Assembly (NCBI GenBank): GCA_024699205.1 | Contig: JAILQA010000411.1 | Location: forward strand, 1-11,739 | DNA from: Treponema sp. | Lineage (GTDB): Bacteria; Spirochaetota; Spirochaetia; Treponematales; Treponemataceae | Length of the DNA stretch: 11,739 nucleotides | Direction: 5' to 3' | In this document: positions 1 through 7,562 of the stretch, in pieces | How positions within the stretch are numbered: the stretch's first letter is position 1 | Layout: every line of letters starts with the position of its first letter | Made by a program: the position numbers and the translations under genes | Notes under the pieces: model-generated | Seen by the model: the letters and a program-made list of their open reading frames with translations, nothing else | The model's database searches: none | Told to the model about the DNA's origin: nothing

Positions 1-1072
1 TAAATCTATCTTCAGTAAGAATGATTTATACAGGTATGAGGAAAATACGCTTTTGATTTTTTTAAGTAATGACCATGAAGAAAGAAATAACGAAATCATT
101 CAGATACAAAAAAGATTTAATTCCCCTTTTAAATGCGGACAAACAGAACTAACACTTTCGTATACTTTCCATGTTTATGATATTCCTCATGATACAGGCA
201 AACTGGATGACTTACAGAGATGTTTTGATAAAATACTATCAAGCGCCATTGCTCTTAAAAGTAATGATGAAAAGAATATACAGTCCATTATTGGAAATCA
301 ACTGAAAGAAACAGAAATCATCGATATTCTGGATAAAGCGATATCAGAAAACGGTTTTGAACTATATTTCCAACCAATTTACAATATATCTAAGCATAAG
401 TTTACTGCAGCAGAAGCTTTAGTCCGCTTAAAAAAGACAAGTTATACTTCTGTAGATTTGGAACCGGATGTTTTTATTCCTTTTGCAGAAAAATACGGCA
501 TGATTACTCAAATCGGCAGAATTATTTTTAATCAGTTCTGCAACTTTCTTATAAAAAATAAACCATGGAATTACGGAATAGAGTACATAAACGTTAATCT
601 CTCACCTATTCAATCCATACAACCTCAGTTTATGCAGGAATATTTACAAATTATGCAGAACTATAAGATTTCGCCTCAGTATGTAAACTTTGAAATTATA
701 AACAGCTCTTCTCCTCTTCAAAATCAGGCGATTCTTGAGAATATGAAAAATCTGAGAAAGTATAATATAAATTTTTTCCTTGATTCTTACGGAAAAAATT
801 CTAAAAACATTATCAGTATTACTCAGTTTCCTTTTTATGCGGTAAAAATCGACAAACAGATGGTGTGGACCCTTAATTCAGATGAAAAATCAAAAATTAT
901 TTTAAGGGAAACCATTTCAATGATTAAGGATTTAGGCATGGACGTTGTTGCAGAAGGAATTGAATCCCACGCCCAGGCAATTGAGCTTATAAAAATGGGC
1001 TGTAACTTTTTGCAGGGCTTTTATTATTCTGAACCACTACCAATGCTGGAGTTCATGCAATTTATACGATAA
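1..1072 (+). CDS. GGDEF(degenerate)-EAL domain protein, 5'-truncated by window edge
   Basis: C-terminal part of a cyclic-di-GMP signalling protein. A TTG exists at 53, but the frame is open back to base 2 and reads Y-R-Y-E-E-N-T-L-L-I-F-L where a diguanylate cyclase would have R-Y-GGDEF-hydrophobics, so the gene begins outside the window and the visible start is not real. The remnant GGDEF domain has lost the catalytic signature (EENTL). The EAL domain (visible residues about 105-356, numbered from base 2) keeps AEALVRL (E138), the Asn of VNLS (N199), the first Glu of FEI (E231), the Lys of VKIDK (K282), AEGIE (E318) and QGF (Q338). Loop 6, normally DDFGTG, is D-S-Y-G-K-N, so the second metal-binding Asp is Ser262, and the loop-stabilising Glu of the E-x-x-E motif is Asn234. 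In known EAL families these changes usually mean weak or no phosphodiesterase activity, so I infer a c-di-GMP receptor or scaffold. It converges on the next gene. Confidence 0.9.
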   Translation, partial: KSIFSKNDLYRYEENTLLIFLSNDHEERNNEIIQIQKRFNSPFKCGQTELTLSYTFHVYDIPHDTGKLDDLQRCFDKILSSAIALKSNDEKNIQSIIGNQLKETEIIDILDKAISENGFELYFQPIYNISKHKFTAAEALVRLKKTSYTSVDLEPDVFIPFAEKYGMITQIGRIIFNQFCNFLIKNKPWNYGIEYINVNLSPIQSIQPQFMQEYLQIMQNYKISPQYVNFEIINSSSPLQNQAILENMKNLRKYNINFFLDSYGKNSKNIISITQFPFYAVKIDKQMVWTLNSDEKSKIILRETISMIKDLGMDVVAEGIESHAQAIELIKMGCNFLQGFYYSEPLPMLEFMQFIR

Positions 1073-1087
1073 AAAGTTGATTCAAGG

Positions 1088-1981
1088 CTAATTAAAATAG
1101 CAGATTTCATAAGTTCCGCTTTCAGAAAAACCAATATGGGTATACAAAAGATGTGCAGGATTATTTTTCTCCTTTACATAAAGGCAGACTTTGCGGTTGG
1201 TTTTTAAAATCCTCTGACAAACTGCTCTCACAAGGTTCCAGGCATAATAATTTCTTCGATAAAGAGGATGTGTATAAACTCCGCCAATCTGCACCCAGTT
1301 TATACCAATTGCATTTGTATTTGCCTTTGCTACAACTTCTTCATCAGAAAAAAGGGCAAAACAGAGCTGTTCTTTAAGGATTTTTTTAAGGGAAATTGCA
1401 CATTCGGCATCTGAGACTTGCTTGCCGGCAGGAGCAACCTCCTTGATTATGTATTTTTTCTGCAAGTCAAAAAGACTGTCATAATCCTGAGTATAGCAGC
1501 GGCGGATTTCATCATCACAACTAAGGGGCTCTGGCGGTTCAAAAGGCTGATTATAAAGAGTCATTAATTTGTAAGTATTTGTATAATAAGGTTCCAGCTG
1601 GAGATTTTTAAAAATCTTCAAAAACAATTCTGTAGCGTTTTTTTCCCCGCTTATACAATGCACATTACTTCCTTCAAAATAATTTGAAATCAAAGCTTCA
1701 AAATCTGAGAGTTCAAACTCAGAAGGATTAAAATCTGGCGGACAATTTATTCCCCTATCTTTTTTTATTGCAAAAGGAAGACAAGGCAGCAATATTTTAT
1801 CAAAATAAAAAAGGCCAAGAATATCATCCACATTTTCCAAAGAATCATTCTTTACAATGACTTCTATTTTTTCTGTTTTTTTACGGATAATTGCAGCAAG
1901 CTGGACACAGTAATACTCATAGGGAGCAAGAAAGGCTTCAACCAGGGAAAAATCATTTTCTGTTGCTGTAATAATCTGCAT
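1088..1981 (-). CDS. GNAT-family N-acetyltransferase with N-terminal accessory domain
   Basis: A 297-aa protein whose C-terminal third has the GNAT fold: strand beta4 V-Q-I-G-G-V-Y-T-H-P (about 230-239), the acetyl-CoA pyrophosphate loop region Y-R-R-N-Y-Y-A (241-247), and the late motif N-P-A-H-L-L-Y-T-H-I-G-F (274-285). These transfer an acetyl group from acetyl-CoA to an amine; the acceptor is unknown. The canonical loop R-G-x-G-x-A is R-R-N-Y-Y-A, so both glycines are replaced while the first Arg and last Ala remain. The first ~140 residues are a separate domain (begins with an E-x-x-L-V-x-x-F-L-like helix, then Y-x-x-C-V-x-L) resembling the N-terminal half of two-domain bacterial acetyltransferases (COG3393-like). 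The start is an ATG with no clear Shine-Dalgarno; a TATGAT -10-like box lies on the minus strand at 1993-1998, 11 nt before the ATG, so the 5' leader may be very short. Cytoplasmic, and transcribed divergently from the GntR operon. Confidence 0.8.
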   Translation of the reverse strand: MQIITATENDFSLVEAFLAPYEYYCVQLAAIIRKKTEKIEVIVKNDSLENVDDILGLFYFDKILLPCLPFAIKKDRGINCPPDFNPSEFELSDFEALISNYFEGSNVHCISGEKNATELFLKIFKNLQLEPYYTNTYKLMTLYNQPFEPPEPLSCDDEIRRCYTQDYDSLFDLQKKYIIKEVAPAGKQVSDAECAISLKKILKEQLCFALFSDEEVVAKANTNAIGINWVQIGGVYTHPLYRRNYYAWNLVRAVCQRILKTNRKVCLYVKEKNNPAHLLYTHIGFSESGTYEICYFN

Positions 1982-2092
1982 AAATTAATTTTATCATAAT
2001 TTTATAAAAAATACGAATCACTTATATCCCTGTCATAATCGCAACCCCTGTAACCGTAATTAAGACCAGGTTGATTTTCTTCATTTTTTTTG

Positions 2093-2126
2093 TTGACAAA
2101 ACTGTATTATTGTACTATTGTATTAT
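2093..2126 (+). promoter_or_regulatory. Sigma-70-type promoter of the GntR-ABC operon
   Basis: A perfect -35 TTGACA lies at 2093-2098. At 17 bp spacing the -10 is TATTGT (2116-2121); a better-matching TATTAT at 2121-2126 would need 22 bp. It sits 48-80 bp before the GntR start codon in the 192-bp divergent gap. The rest of this gap (1982-2090) shows no gene or further structure. Confidence 0.65.
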
Positions 2127-2141
2127 TATCTTAATACAATA
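2116..2141. promoter_or_regulatory. Inverted repeat, probable operator for the adjacent GntR/YtrA-type repressor
   Basis: TATTGTATTA (2116-2125), 6-bp spacer, TAATACAATA (2132-2141): arms are perfectly complementary over 10 bp. The repeat covers the -10 box of the operon promoter, so a bound dimer would block RNA polymerase. It contains GTATTA...TAATAC, in line with the GT-N-TA...TA-N-AC style of YtrA-subfamily operators. Extra half-site-like copies lie just upstream (TGTATTATT at 2103-2111, GTACTA at 2112-2117), with 16-bp periodicity between the TGTATTATT copies. Assignment to the adjacent repressor is inference from position and family. Confidence 0.65.
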
Positions 2142-2163
2142 AACAAAAAAAACAAACAACAAA

Positions 2164-2169
2164 AGGAGG
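2164..2169 (+). promoter_or_regulatory. Shine-Dalgarno AGGAGG of the GntR gene
   Basis: Perfect AGGAGG, 4 nt before the ATG at 2174; the spacing is shorter than usual. An out-of-frame ATG at 2170 lies between them and is not used by any long frame. Confidence 0.7.
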
Positions 2170-2173
2170 ATGA

Positions 2174-2533
2174 ATGGAATATCAGTTTACAAATGATAAA
2201 CCTATTTATCTCCAGCTGATGGAAATGTTCATAATCGACATTGTTTCGGGGGAACTTCAAAAAGGCGAAAGACTTGAATCTGTAAGAGATCTGGCAATTA
2301 AAGCAAAAGTTAATCCCAACACAATGCAAAAAGCACTTTCAGAGTTGGAAAGAATAGGTCTTGTCAGGACAGAAAGAACTTCGGGTCGATACATTACCGA
2401 AGATGAAGATTTAATAAATGCTAAGAAAAATGAACTGGTCAAAGCAGAAATTGATAAGTTTCTTATAAAAATGAAATCTATGGGCTTTGACAAAAGTGAA
2501 ATCATAAAAATTATGGATGGAGGCCAAGAATAA
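2174..2533 (+). CDS. GntR-family transcriptional repressor, YtrA subfamily
   Basis: A 119-aa cytoplasmic DNA-binding protein. Residues 9-77 are the GntR winged helix: P-I-Y-L-Q-L at the start, G-E-L-Q-K-G-E-R-L-E-S-V-R-D-L-A leading into the helix-turn-helix, the recognition segment V-N-P-N-T-M-Q-K-A-L-S-E-L-E, and the wing around T-S-G-R-Y-I-T. The remaining ~40 residues are a short helical tail, too small for the sugar- or acid-binding domains of larger GntR proteins. Short length and direct linkage to an ABC ATPase and permease define the YtrA subfamily, whose members repress their own operon, often until a cell-envelope stress is sensed. The usual proline of L-P-S-V-R is Glu35. The stop codon overlaps the ATPase start (TAATG). 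Its likely target is the palindrome at 2116-2141. The physiological inducer is not visible. Confidence 0.9.
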   Translation: MEYQFTNDKPIYLQLMEMFIIDIVSGELQKGERLESVRDLAIKAKVNPNTMQKALSELERIGLVRTERTSGRYITEDEDLINAKKNELVKAEIDKFLIKMKSMGFDKSEIIKIMDGGQE

Positions 2534-3231
2534 TGGAAAACGTTTTGGAATGTTCTAATTTGACAAAAAAATATATCACCAAAACTGCATTGGACGATTT
2601 AAACTTTAGTCTGCCTAAGGGAGCAATTATCGGACTTTTGGGACCAAACGGCAGTGGAAAAACTACTTTATTAAAACTGGCAGCTGGTTTATTGAAACCG
2701 TCTTCCGGTGAAATAAAAGTATGCGGATTAAGACCAAGCGCAATTTCTAAAGATTACGTTGCTTATCAGCCGGATAAGGTTTATCTGAACGACTGGATGA
2801 ATGTAAATAATCTTATGGATATGATGTGCGATTTTTACAGCAATTTTAATCGTGATAAAGCACTGGATATGCTGGCTGACCTAAACATAAACCCTAAGGA
2901 CAAGCTTAAAACCATGTCAAAAGGAACTAAGGAAAAAGTGCAGCTTATCATTACAATGAGCCGCGAAGTTCCCCTCTACCTTTTGGATGAACCGATTGGC
3001 GGTGTTGACCCAGCAGCACGCGATTATATCCTCAACACAATCATTTCAAACTACAAGGAAGATTCAACAGTTGTTCTTTCCACTCATCTTATTTCTGATA
3101 TTGAATCAGTTTTGAATCACATAATCTTCTTAAAAGAAGGAAAAATTGTTCGTCAGGGTGATGTTGACGATATCCGCGAATCAACAGGAAAATCTATTGA
3201 TGCACTTTTCAGGGAGGAATTCAGATGTTAA
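2533..3231 (+). CDS. ABC transporter ATP-binding protein (YtrB-like)
   Basis: A 232-aa nucleotide-binding subunit. Walker A is G-P-N-G-S-G-K-T-T (37-45), Q-loop Gln79, Walker B Y-L-L-D-E-P (149-154, catalytic Glu153), D-loop G-G-V-D (156-159) and switch His185 (S-T-H-L). The signature motif, usually LSGGQ, is M-S-K-G-T-K (128-133), a variation common in ABC-2-type export systems linked to YtrA-type repressors. All catalytic residues are present, so it should hydrolyse ATP and drive the membrane partner encoded next. A GGAGG lies 9 nt before the ATG; the start overlaps the repressor stop by 1 nt and the end overlaps the permease by 7 nt, which indicates translational coupling. The substrate is unknown; an envelope-stress or peptide-antibiotic role is only a family-based guess. 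Confidence 0.92.
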   Translation: MENVLECSNLTKKYITKTALDDLNFSLPKGAIIGLLGPNGSGKTTLLKLAAGLLKPSSGEIKVCGLRPSAISKDYVAYQPDKVYLNDWMNVNNLMDMMCDFYSNFNRDKALDMLADLNINPKDKLKTMSKGTKEKVQLIITMSREVPLYLLDEPIGGVDPAARDYILNTIISNYKEDSTVVLSTHLISDIESVLNHIIFLKEGKIVRQGDVDDIRESTGKSIDALFREEFRC

Positions 3232-4124
3232 ACGAAGAAATTATTGAAAACACAGAAAATTTTAAACGAAATCCTTTTGAAAGAATCGGCAAAGTTTTTA
3301 AGTATGAATTTATCCATGCTTCCAAAACTTTGATTCCTTTATATGCTGTTCTCCTGCTTTTAGGGCTGCTGATTGGACTGCTCTCTAATCCGCTGTCTCA
3401 ATACACAAATAATATTTTTGACGAAGAAAACAGCTTCCACTACGAGTTTAATTACGACAGCAGGACTGCAACTCCCGAACAAAATCTGGCAGTAAAAAAA
3501 TCTGTAATTCTTGTTGGACTTACAATTGCTTTTACAATCTTTGCAACGGCTATCTTTATCATCACAATCGTTGTACTTGCAAGAAGATTCAAAAAATCTA
3601 TGCTGGAAGATGAAGCCTACCTTAATCTCACTCTGCCGGTTACCATTGGTGAACACCTGTGGGGAAGATTTTTATCAGATTTGGCCTGGATTTTTATCTG
3701 TTTTCTGGTATTTACAGCAAGCTTCTCCTTATGTCTGATAAGAAACCATTCCTTGCCTTGGATAACAGATGGATTGAGCAAATTAAATTACATGATTAAA
3801 GAAAACAATTATTCACCGGTGCTCTTTTATTTCCAGATGGCCTTGAGTTACCTGGTTAACAGCTCGCTAATAATTTTGTTCGTGTTCAGCATAAACAGCA
3901 TTGCTCACATAAATCCAAAGCATAAGACTCTGACAAAAATTATTTCGGCAGTTGTCCTGATTATAATTGCCTCAAAAGCAGACCAGTTAGTCTTCCGTTT
4001 TGCAGGTGAAGATTTAGGATTTATCAAAACTATGTGGATTTCTACAGCCGTAAACTTTGTACTCTGTACCGGCTGCTTTGGAATAACACATTTTATTTTT
4101 ACAAAGAATCTTAATCTGGAATAA
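3225..4124 (+). CDS. ABC-2-type transporter permease, six predicted membrane helices
   Basis: A 299-aa integral membrane protein and partner of the upstream ATPase. Predicted helices lie at about 37-54, 94-118, 151-172, 201-225, 237-252 and 268-292. An extracytoplasmic loop of about 40 residues follows helix 1. After helix 2 comes L-E-D-E-A-Y-L-N-L-T-L-P-V-T (127-140), matching the cytoplasmic E-x-Y-L-x-x-x-L-P-V motif seen in ABC-2 permeases of this kind, probably the coupling region to the ATPase. Start chosen at the ATG 7 nt after GGAGG (3213-3217), overlapping the ATPase end (ATGTTAA). There is no large extracellular domain of the BceB type, so it is not a classical Bce-type bacitracin permease. 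The hairpin directly after the stop closes the operon. Transported substrate unknown. Confidence 0.85.
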   Translation: MLNEEIIENTENFKRNPFERIGKVFKYEFIHASKTLIPLYAVLLLLGLLIGLLSNPLSQYTNNIFDEENSFHYEFNYDSRTATPEQNLAVKKSVILVGLTIAFTIFATAIFIITIVVLARRFKKSMLEDEAYLNLTLPVTIGEHLWGRFLSDLAWIFICFLVFTASFSLCLIRNHSLPWITDGLSKLNYMIKENNYSPVLFYFQMALSYLVNSSLIILFVFSINSIAHINPKHKTLTKIISAVVLIIIASKADQLVFRFAGEDLGFIKTMWISTAVNFVLCTGCFGITHFIFTKNLNLE

Positions 4125-4133
4125 AACAAAAAA

Positions 4134-4160
4134 AAGGGGCAGTCCAAAAAACTGTCCCTT
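4134..4160. terminator. Bidirectional rho-independent terminator
   Basis: A 10-bp stem (4134-4143 with 4151-4160, one G-T pair) around a 7-nt loop sits between two convergent operons. On the minus strand it is followed by eight T (opposite the A run 4128-4135, two of them inside the stem) and then GTTTT, a strong terminator for the kinase-regulator operon. On the plus strand it is followed by CTCTTTTA, a weaker T tract for the ABC operon. Confidence 0.85.
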
Positions 4161-4181
4161 CTCTTTTATAATTCTTATTGT

Positions 4182-4952
4182 TTACCCTTCCAGCAAACTT
4201 TTAACCCTTGTTAATAACTTTTCTGCAGAAACCGGCTTTAATAAATACCCATCTGGTTTAAGCGGAATTACCTTTGAAACGTGTTCCTTATCAACAACCC
4301 CTGTCAGGAAAATAACAGGAATATCAGCAGTTGCAGGTTCCTCTCGCAAAACACGAAGGAAGTGATAACCATCAAAATCAGGCATATCATAATCAAGGAC
4401 AATTAAATCCGGCTTTCCCTGAGCAATAACCTCCAGAGCCTGATTCGCTGACATTGTTACCTTTACATTATATTTAGCATCCAGAATATTTTTTGAAATA
4501 CGGTTTTGAAGGGCACTGTCATCAACAAGAAGAATTGTCTGCTTGTTGCTTGATTCAAAACCAGATTTTTTAGCATTCAAAGTTTCTGCATAGCTGATTT
4601 TCATAATACGGCAGCAGGCCCTTACAACAGTGTTATCAATAATAGAAAGATTAAGCTGTGTAAACTGCTCCTGATGCAAAAATGAACTATAAGACAGGCA
4701 CATCGCCTGATTACCAACAAGAATTACAGGTATTTTTGAAAAAGATTCTGCCAAAAGTCGACAAACATCACGGCATTCAAGGTGTACTCCCTCCAGGTTA
4801 ATCATAACTAAGTCTGGAATTGAAATACGAAGCAAACCGTCAATAAGACCTGCATCTCCGAAATCTGTTGTAACTTCAAAGAACTCACCTAAAACAGCAC
4901 CCAACTCCTGAGTTGATGTATTTTCTTTTCCGATAAGTAAAATATTCTTCAA
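4182..4952 (-). CDS. Response regulator with N-terminal pseudo-receiver and C-terminal CheY-like receiver
   Basis: A 256-aa soluble protein made of two receiver-like folds and no output domain. The C-terminal receiver (138-256) is complete: acidic pair D144-D145, phospho-acceptor D187 in L-D-Y-D-M-P, T217 and K239 (L-K-P). The N-terminal half (1-~120) follows the same strand pattern (I-L-L-I-G, D-L-V-M-I-N, I-P-V-I-L-V-G) but has Asn52 where the phospho-Asp should be and lacks the acidic pair, so it cannot take phosphate. The start is TTG at 4952, 2 nt after the kinase stop; GGGAG lies 7 nt upstream, which decides the start. It is the likely final phosphate acceptor from the Hpt domain of the upstream kinase (His, Asp, His, Asp relay), acting through protein contacts. 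The pseudo-receiver may give dimerisation or partner choice; that is inference. Confidence 0.9.
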   Translation of the reverse strand: MKNILLIGKENTSTQELGAVLGEFFEVTTDFGDAGLIDGLLRISIPDLVMINLEGVHLECRDVCRLLAESFSKIPVILVGNQAMCLSYSSFLHQEQFTQLNLSIIDNTVVRACCRIMKISYAETLNAKKSGFESSNKQTILLVDDSALQNRISKNILDAKYNVKVTMSANQALEVIAQGKPDLIVLDYDMPDFDGYHFLRVLREEPATADIPVIFLTGVVDKEHVSKVIPLKPDGYLLKPVSAEKLLTRVKSLLEG

Positions 4953-4954
4953 AA

Positions 4955-7507
4955 TTATGCTCCCTTTATTTGTTTCTCCAGGACATTTTTTATCCCATTA
5001 ATATGTTTTATTCCTTCTTTTTCGTCAAGACCACTTACGCTGATTTTCAATTTATCTATTAATTCCTTGATTTCATCAGGATAAGAATAATTATCAAGAC
5101 TAAGAATTATTGAATCCATTTTATCAATATCTAATTTATGAAATGCTTTCTCTAACTGAGACAGATAAGCCTTCAAAATATTGCACTCAATTAATGCTTT
5201 TGTTTCATCTTTTACAAAAATTTCCTGTAATCTTGCCTGCATTTTGTATAGTTCATTCGTCAGCAAAGGTGTCAGCAGCTTAATTTTGTTAATATCTTCA
5301 GCTCTTGCCGCATCTTCTGCCACTTTAGAAAGACCTGCAATCTGTGCCATTCCCACCAAAGCAGAAGAACTTTTCATTGTATGTACTGCAATCTGATAAC
5401 TCTTGATTGTCGAACCAATTTCAGCCTGCTCGTTATCCAAATCTTGAACCAGCTGTTCAATGTATTCTGTATTTTGTGCAAGGGTAATATAAAAGTTCTG
5501 CAATACATCAACAAAAACATCTGCACTATAAAAGTGACTCATAGCATAAGCGCTATCCATTCCTTCAATTTCAGGAATATTAATTTCTACCTTTGCCTGT
5601 CTTCGCTTTCTAACCGGTGCATCTTTTATAAAGACTTTAGGAAGAAGAGTTGAAATAACTTCCTCAATTTTCTTTTGATCAATTGGTTTTGGAATATAAC
5701 CTTCAAAGCCTTCCTTTTGATAAACATCCTCTATCCCTGCTACAGCATTTGCAGTTAAAGCAACAACAGGCGTATTCTGACATAGATTTTCTTCATTTTT
5801 TATGTGATGAAGAGTTTCAATTCCGTCCATTCCCGGCATCATATGATCCAGGAAAATCAAATCATAATGATTATTTTTTACCAGCTCCAGACATTCTGCA
5901 CCACTTGTCGCTGTCGTAATCTGAATCTCTGTTTCTTTTAATAGATTTTTAACAACATAAAGATTAATATCCGTATCATCAACAATAAGAATATGTGCAT
6001 CTGGCGCAATAAAACTAACCTGATAATCGTACTCGCGGACTGCCTCAGAAATATGATTATTTATATTGCCAATTGCTTCGTGGTTTTTATACCGCTGCTT
6101 TAAATCAAAAGAAAAAGTTGAGCCCTGTCCATAAACGCTCTTTACCTTCAAAGACGAATCCATCAAACCTAGCAGCTGTTGAACAATACTGATTCCAAGT
6201 CCAGAACCTTCAATTCCTTTGTTTTGGGTATCTTCAATGCGTTCAAACACACCAAAAAGCTTATCAAGATTTTCTTTTTTAATGCCAACGCCAGTATCTT
6301 TAACTTCTACATGAAGCATTACCGTTTCTTTGCGGATATTTCCACCAACAATAAACTCAACCTGGCCTGTTTGCGTGTATTTTACGGCATTTGTAAGAAG
6401 ATTCAGGATTATCTGTTTTACACGAGCTTCATCACCATAAAGATAAAGAGGGAGCTTTTCATCAACCTTAAGAATAAAATTAAGTCCCTTTGATTCGGCA
6501 CGGATTTTAATCATACTAGTAATTGACTCAATTAAATCAGCAAGCGAATATTCTTCGATGAGCAGAGTCATTTTACCGGATTCAATTTTTGCCAGATCAA
6601 GAATATCATTTATAGCTTCCAGAAGAGACTTGCTTGCATTTTTTATTTTTCCTGCATATTCAACTATCTGCTGGTCGGTACTTTCGCGCAAAATCATATC
6701 ATTCAAGCCCATAACCGTATTTATTGGCGTTCTGATTTCGTGTGACATTTTGGTAAGAAAGTTTGTTTTTGCCTTATTCGCCGAAATTGCTTCCTGTTTA
6801 GCTTTTTGTTCTGCCTTCTGAGATTTTTTCAAATCTTCCAGAACCTTTTGCAAAGACTGATAATCCGTAGTTTCCAAAGTAAACATCATAAGCAGCAGCG
6901 AAACGGAAATTGTAAAATCAGTAAGAAGAAGTGTTGGATTAAAAACCTGAATAAATGCCCCTACTACATTAAGCACTACAAAAGCAATGTGAAGGACAAG
7001 AATCCTGCGTCGCTTGTACTTTTTACGGTTGATTGACAAAATGACGGTTGCCTGGATAATAAACAAAAAGCAGATTATATAATTAAGAATAAAAAGCGGG
7101 CCATGAACGTATTCTCCGTCAACAAAGGAATACACAACTCCGGTAATTGGATTGATGACTGTCAGAACAATAAATAAAACAACATATATTGTATTTAAAT
7201 ACGTGCTAAACTTTGCCTTCCAGTCAATACATTCATATATATATGCTGCACTTAAATAAGAAATAGAGACTGTGCTTGTGTGATATAAAGTATGTAAAAA
7301 ATAATTTAATCCAAGAGGAATATTCGAAGCATGAGTTATAGTTTTGCCTGTAATTATATCTAAAACCGTAGAAAGAAGAGCAAGCCATGACAATATGGTA
7401 TACAGTTTATTTGCCTGAGTTGTCGTCTGATAAAAAAGACTATGAACAGAAATAACACTTATAATAATAATTACGCTTGCAATTGCAAAATTGTAGTTAT
7501 ATACCAT
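4955..7507 (-). CDS. Membrane hybrid sensor histidine kinase with receiver and Hpt domains
   Basis: An 850-aa inner-membrane kinase. About seven hydrophobic helices fill residues 1-211 (roughly 7-26, 36-53, 66-90, 104-126, 136-158, 168-188, 192-211) with no large periplasmic sensor domain. A coiled coil (215-247) leads to HisKA with phospho-His256 in M-S-H-E-I-R-T-P. HATPase_c has the N box N369-L-L-T-N373-A, G1 D404-T-G-V-G and G2 G434-S-G-L-G. The receiver (504-623) has D510-D511, phospho-D554 (L-D-H-M-M-P), T585 and K607. Hpt follows with His709 in H-T-M-K-S-S-S-A-L-V-G. A helical tail of ~85 residues (765-850) follows Hpt. All relay residues are intact, so an internal His-Asp-His path ending on the next gene's D187 is expected. 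The ATG at 7507 has no visible Shine-Dalgarno. The signal sensed is unknown; the multi-helix input suggests a membrane or small hydrophobic cue. Confidence 0.93.
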   Translation of the reverse strand: MVYNYNFAIASVIIIISVISVHSLFYQTTTQANKLYTILSWLALLSTVLDIITGKTITHASNIPLGLNYFLHTLYHTSTVSISYLSAAYIYECIDWKAKFSTYLNTIYVVLFIVLTVINPITGVVYSFVDGEYVHGPLFILNYIICFLFIIQATVILSINRKKYKRRRILVLHIAFVVLNVVGAFIQVFNPTLLLTDFTISVSLLLMMFTLETTDYQSLQKVLEDLKKSQKAEQKAKQEAISANKAKTNFLTKMSHEIRTPINTVMGLNDMILRESTDQQIVEYAGKIKNASKSLLEAINDILDLAKIESGKMTLLIEEYSLADLIESITSMIKIRAESKGLNFILKVDEKLPLYLYGDEARVKQIILNLLTNAVKYTQTGQVEFIVGGNIRKETVMLHVEVKDTGVGIKKENLDKLFGVFERIEDTQNKGIEGSGLGISIVQQLLGLMDSSLKVKSVYGQGSTFSFDLKQRYKNHEAIGNINNHISEAVREYDYQVSFIAPDAHILIVDDTDINLYVVKNLLKETEIQITTATSGAECLELVKNNHYDLIFLDHMMPGMDGIETLHHIKNEENLCQNTPVVALTANAVAGIEDVYQKEGFEGYIPKPIDQKKIEEVISTLLPKVFIKDAPVRKRRQAKVEINIPEIEGMDSAYAMSHFYSADVFVDVLQNFYITLAQNTEYIEQLVQDLDNEQAEIGSTIKSYQIAVHTMKSSSALVGMAQIAGLSKVAEDAARAEDINKIKLLTPLLTNELYKMQARLQEIFVKDETKALIECNILKAYLSQLEKAFHKLDIDKMDSIILSLDNYSYPDEIKELIDKLKISVSGLDEKEGIKHINGIKNVLEKQIKGA
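4960..4964 (-). promoter_or_regulatory. Shine-Dalgarno GGGAG fixing the TTG start of the response regulator
   Basis: Read on the minus strand, GGGAG is 7 nt before the TTG at 4952 and lies inside the last codons of the kinase. No ATG or GTG start with comparable spacing exists, so the non-AUG start is well supported. Confidence 0.7.
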
Positions 7508-7562
7508 TTATATATTTTACAACATAATGCAAAATAAAACACAAAAAACTCTTATTTTTCGT

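Noticed and set aside
53..55. TTG as the true start of the EAL protein
   Set aside because: The frame is open to the window edge and encodes the end of a GGDEF-like domain upstream, so the gene is cut by the window.
1982..2092. Riboswitch or small RNA upstream of the GntR promoter
   Set aside because: No stable paired structure or known conserved motif is visible, and the promoter lies downstream of this stretch.
2126..2505. Minus-strand frames of 67 and 82 codons over the GntR gene
   Set aside because: One runs through the promoter palindrome and both overlap a clear winged-helix gene.
2533..4124. Naming the ABC genes as a Bce-type bacitracin exporter
   Set aside because: The permease has six helices and no large extracellular domain, and the regulator is YtrA-type rather than a two-component system.
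5181..7036. Several plus-strand frames of 71-104 codons inside the hybrid kinase
   Set aside because: They lie antisense to a fully conserved kinase, have no ribosome sites or recognisable domains, and are expected by chance in AT-rich coding DNA.
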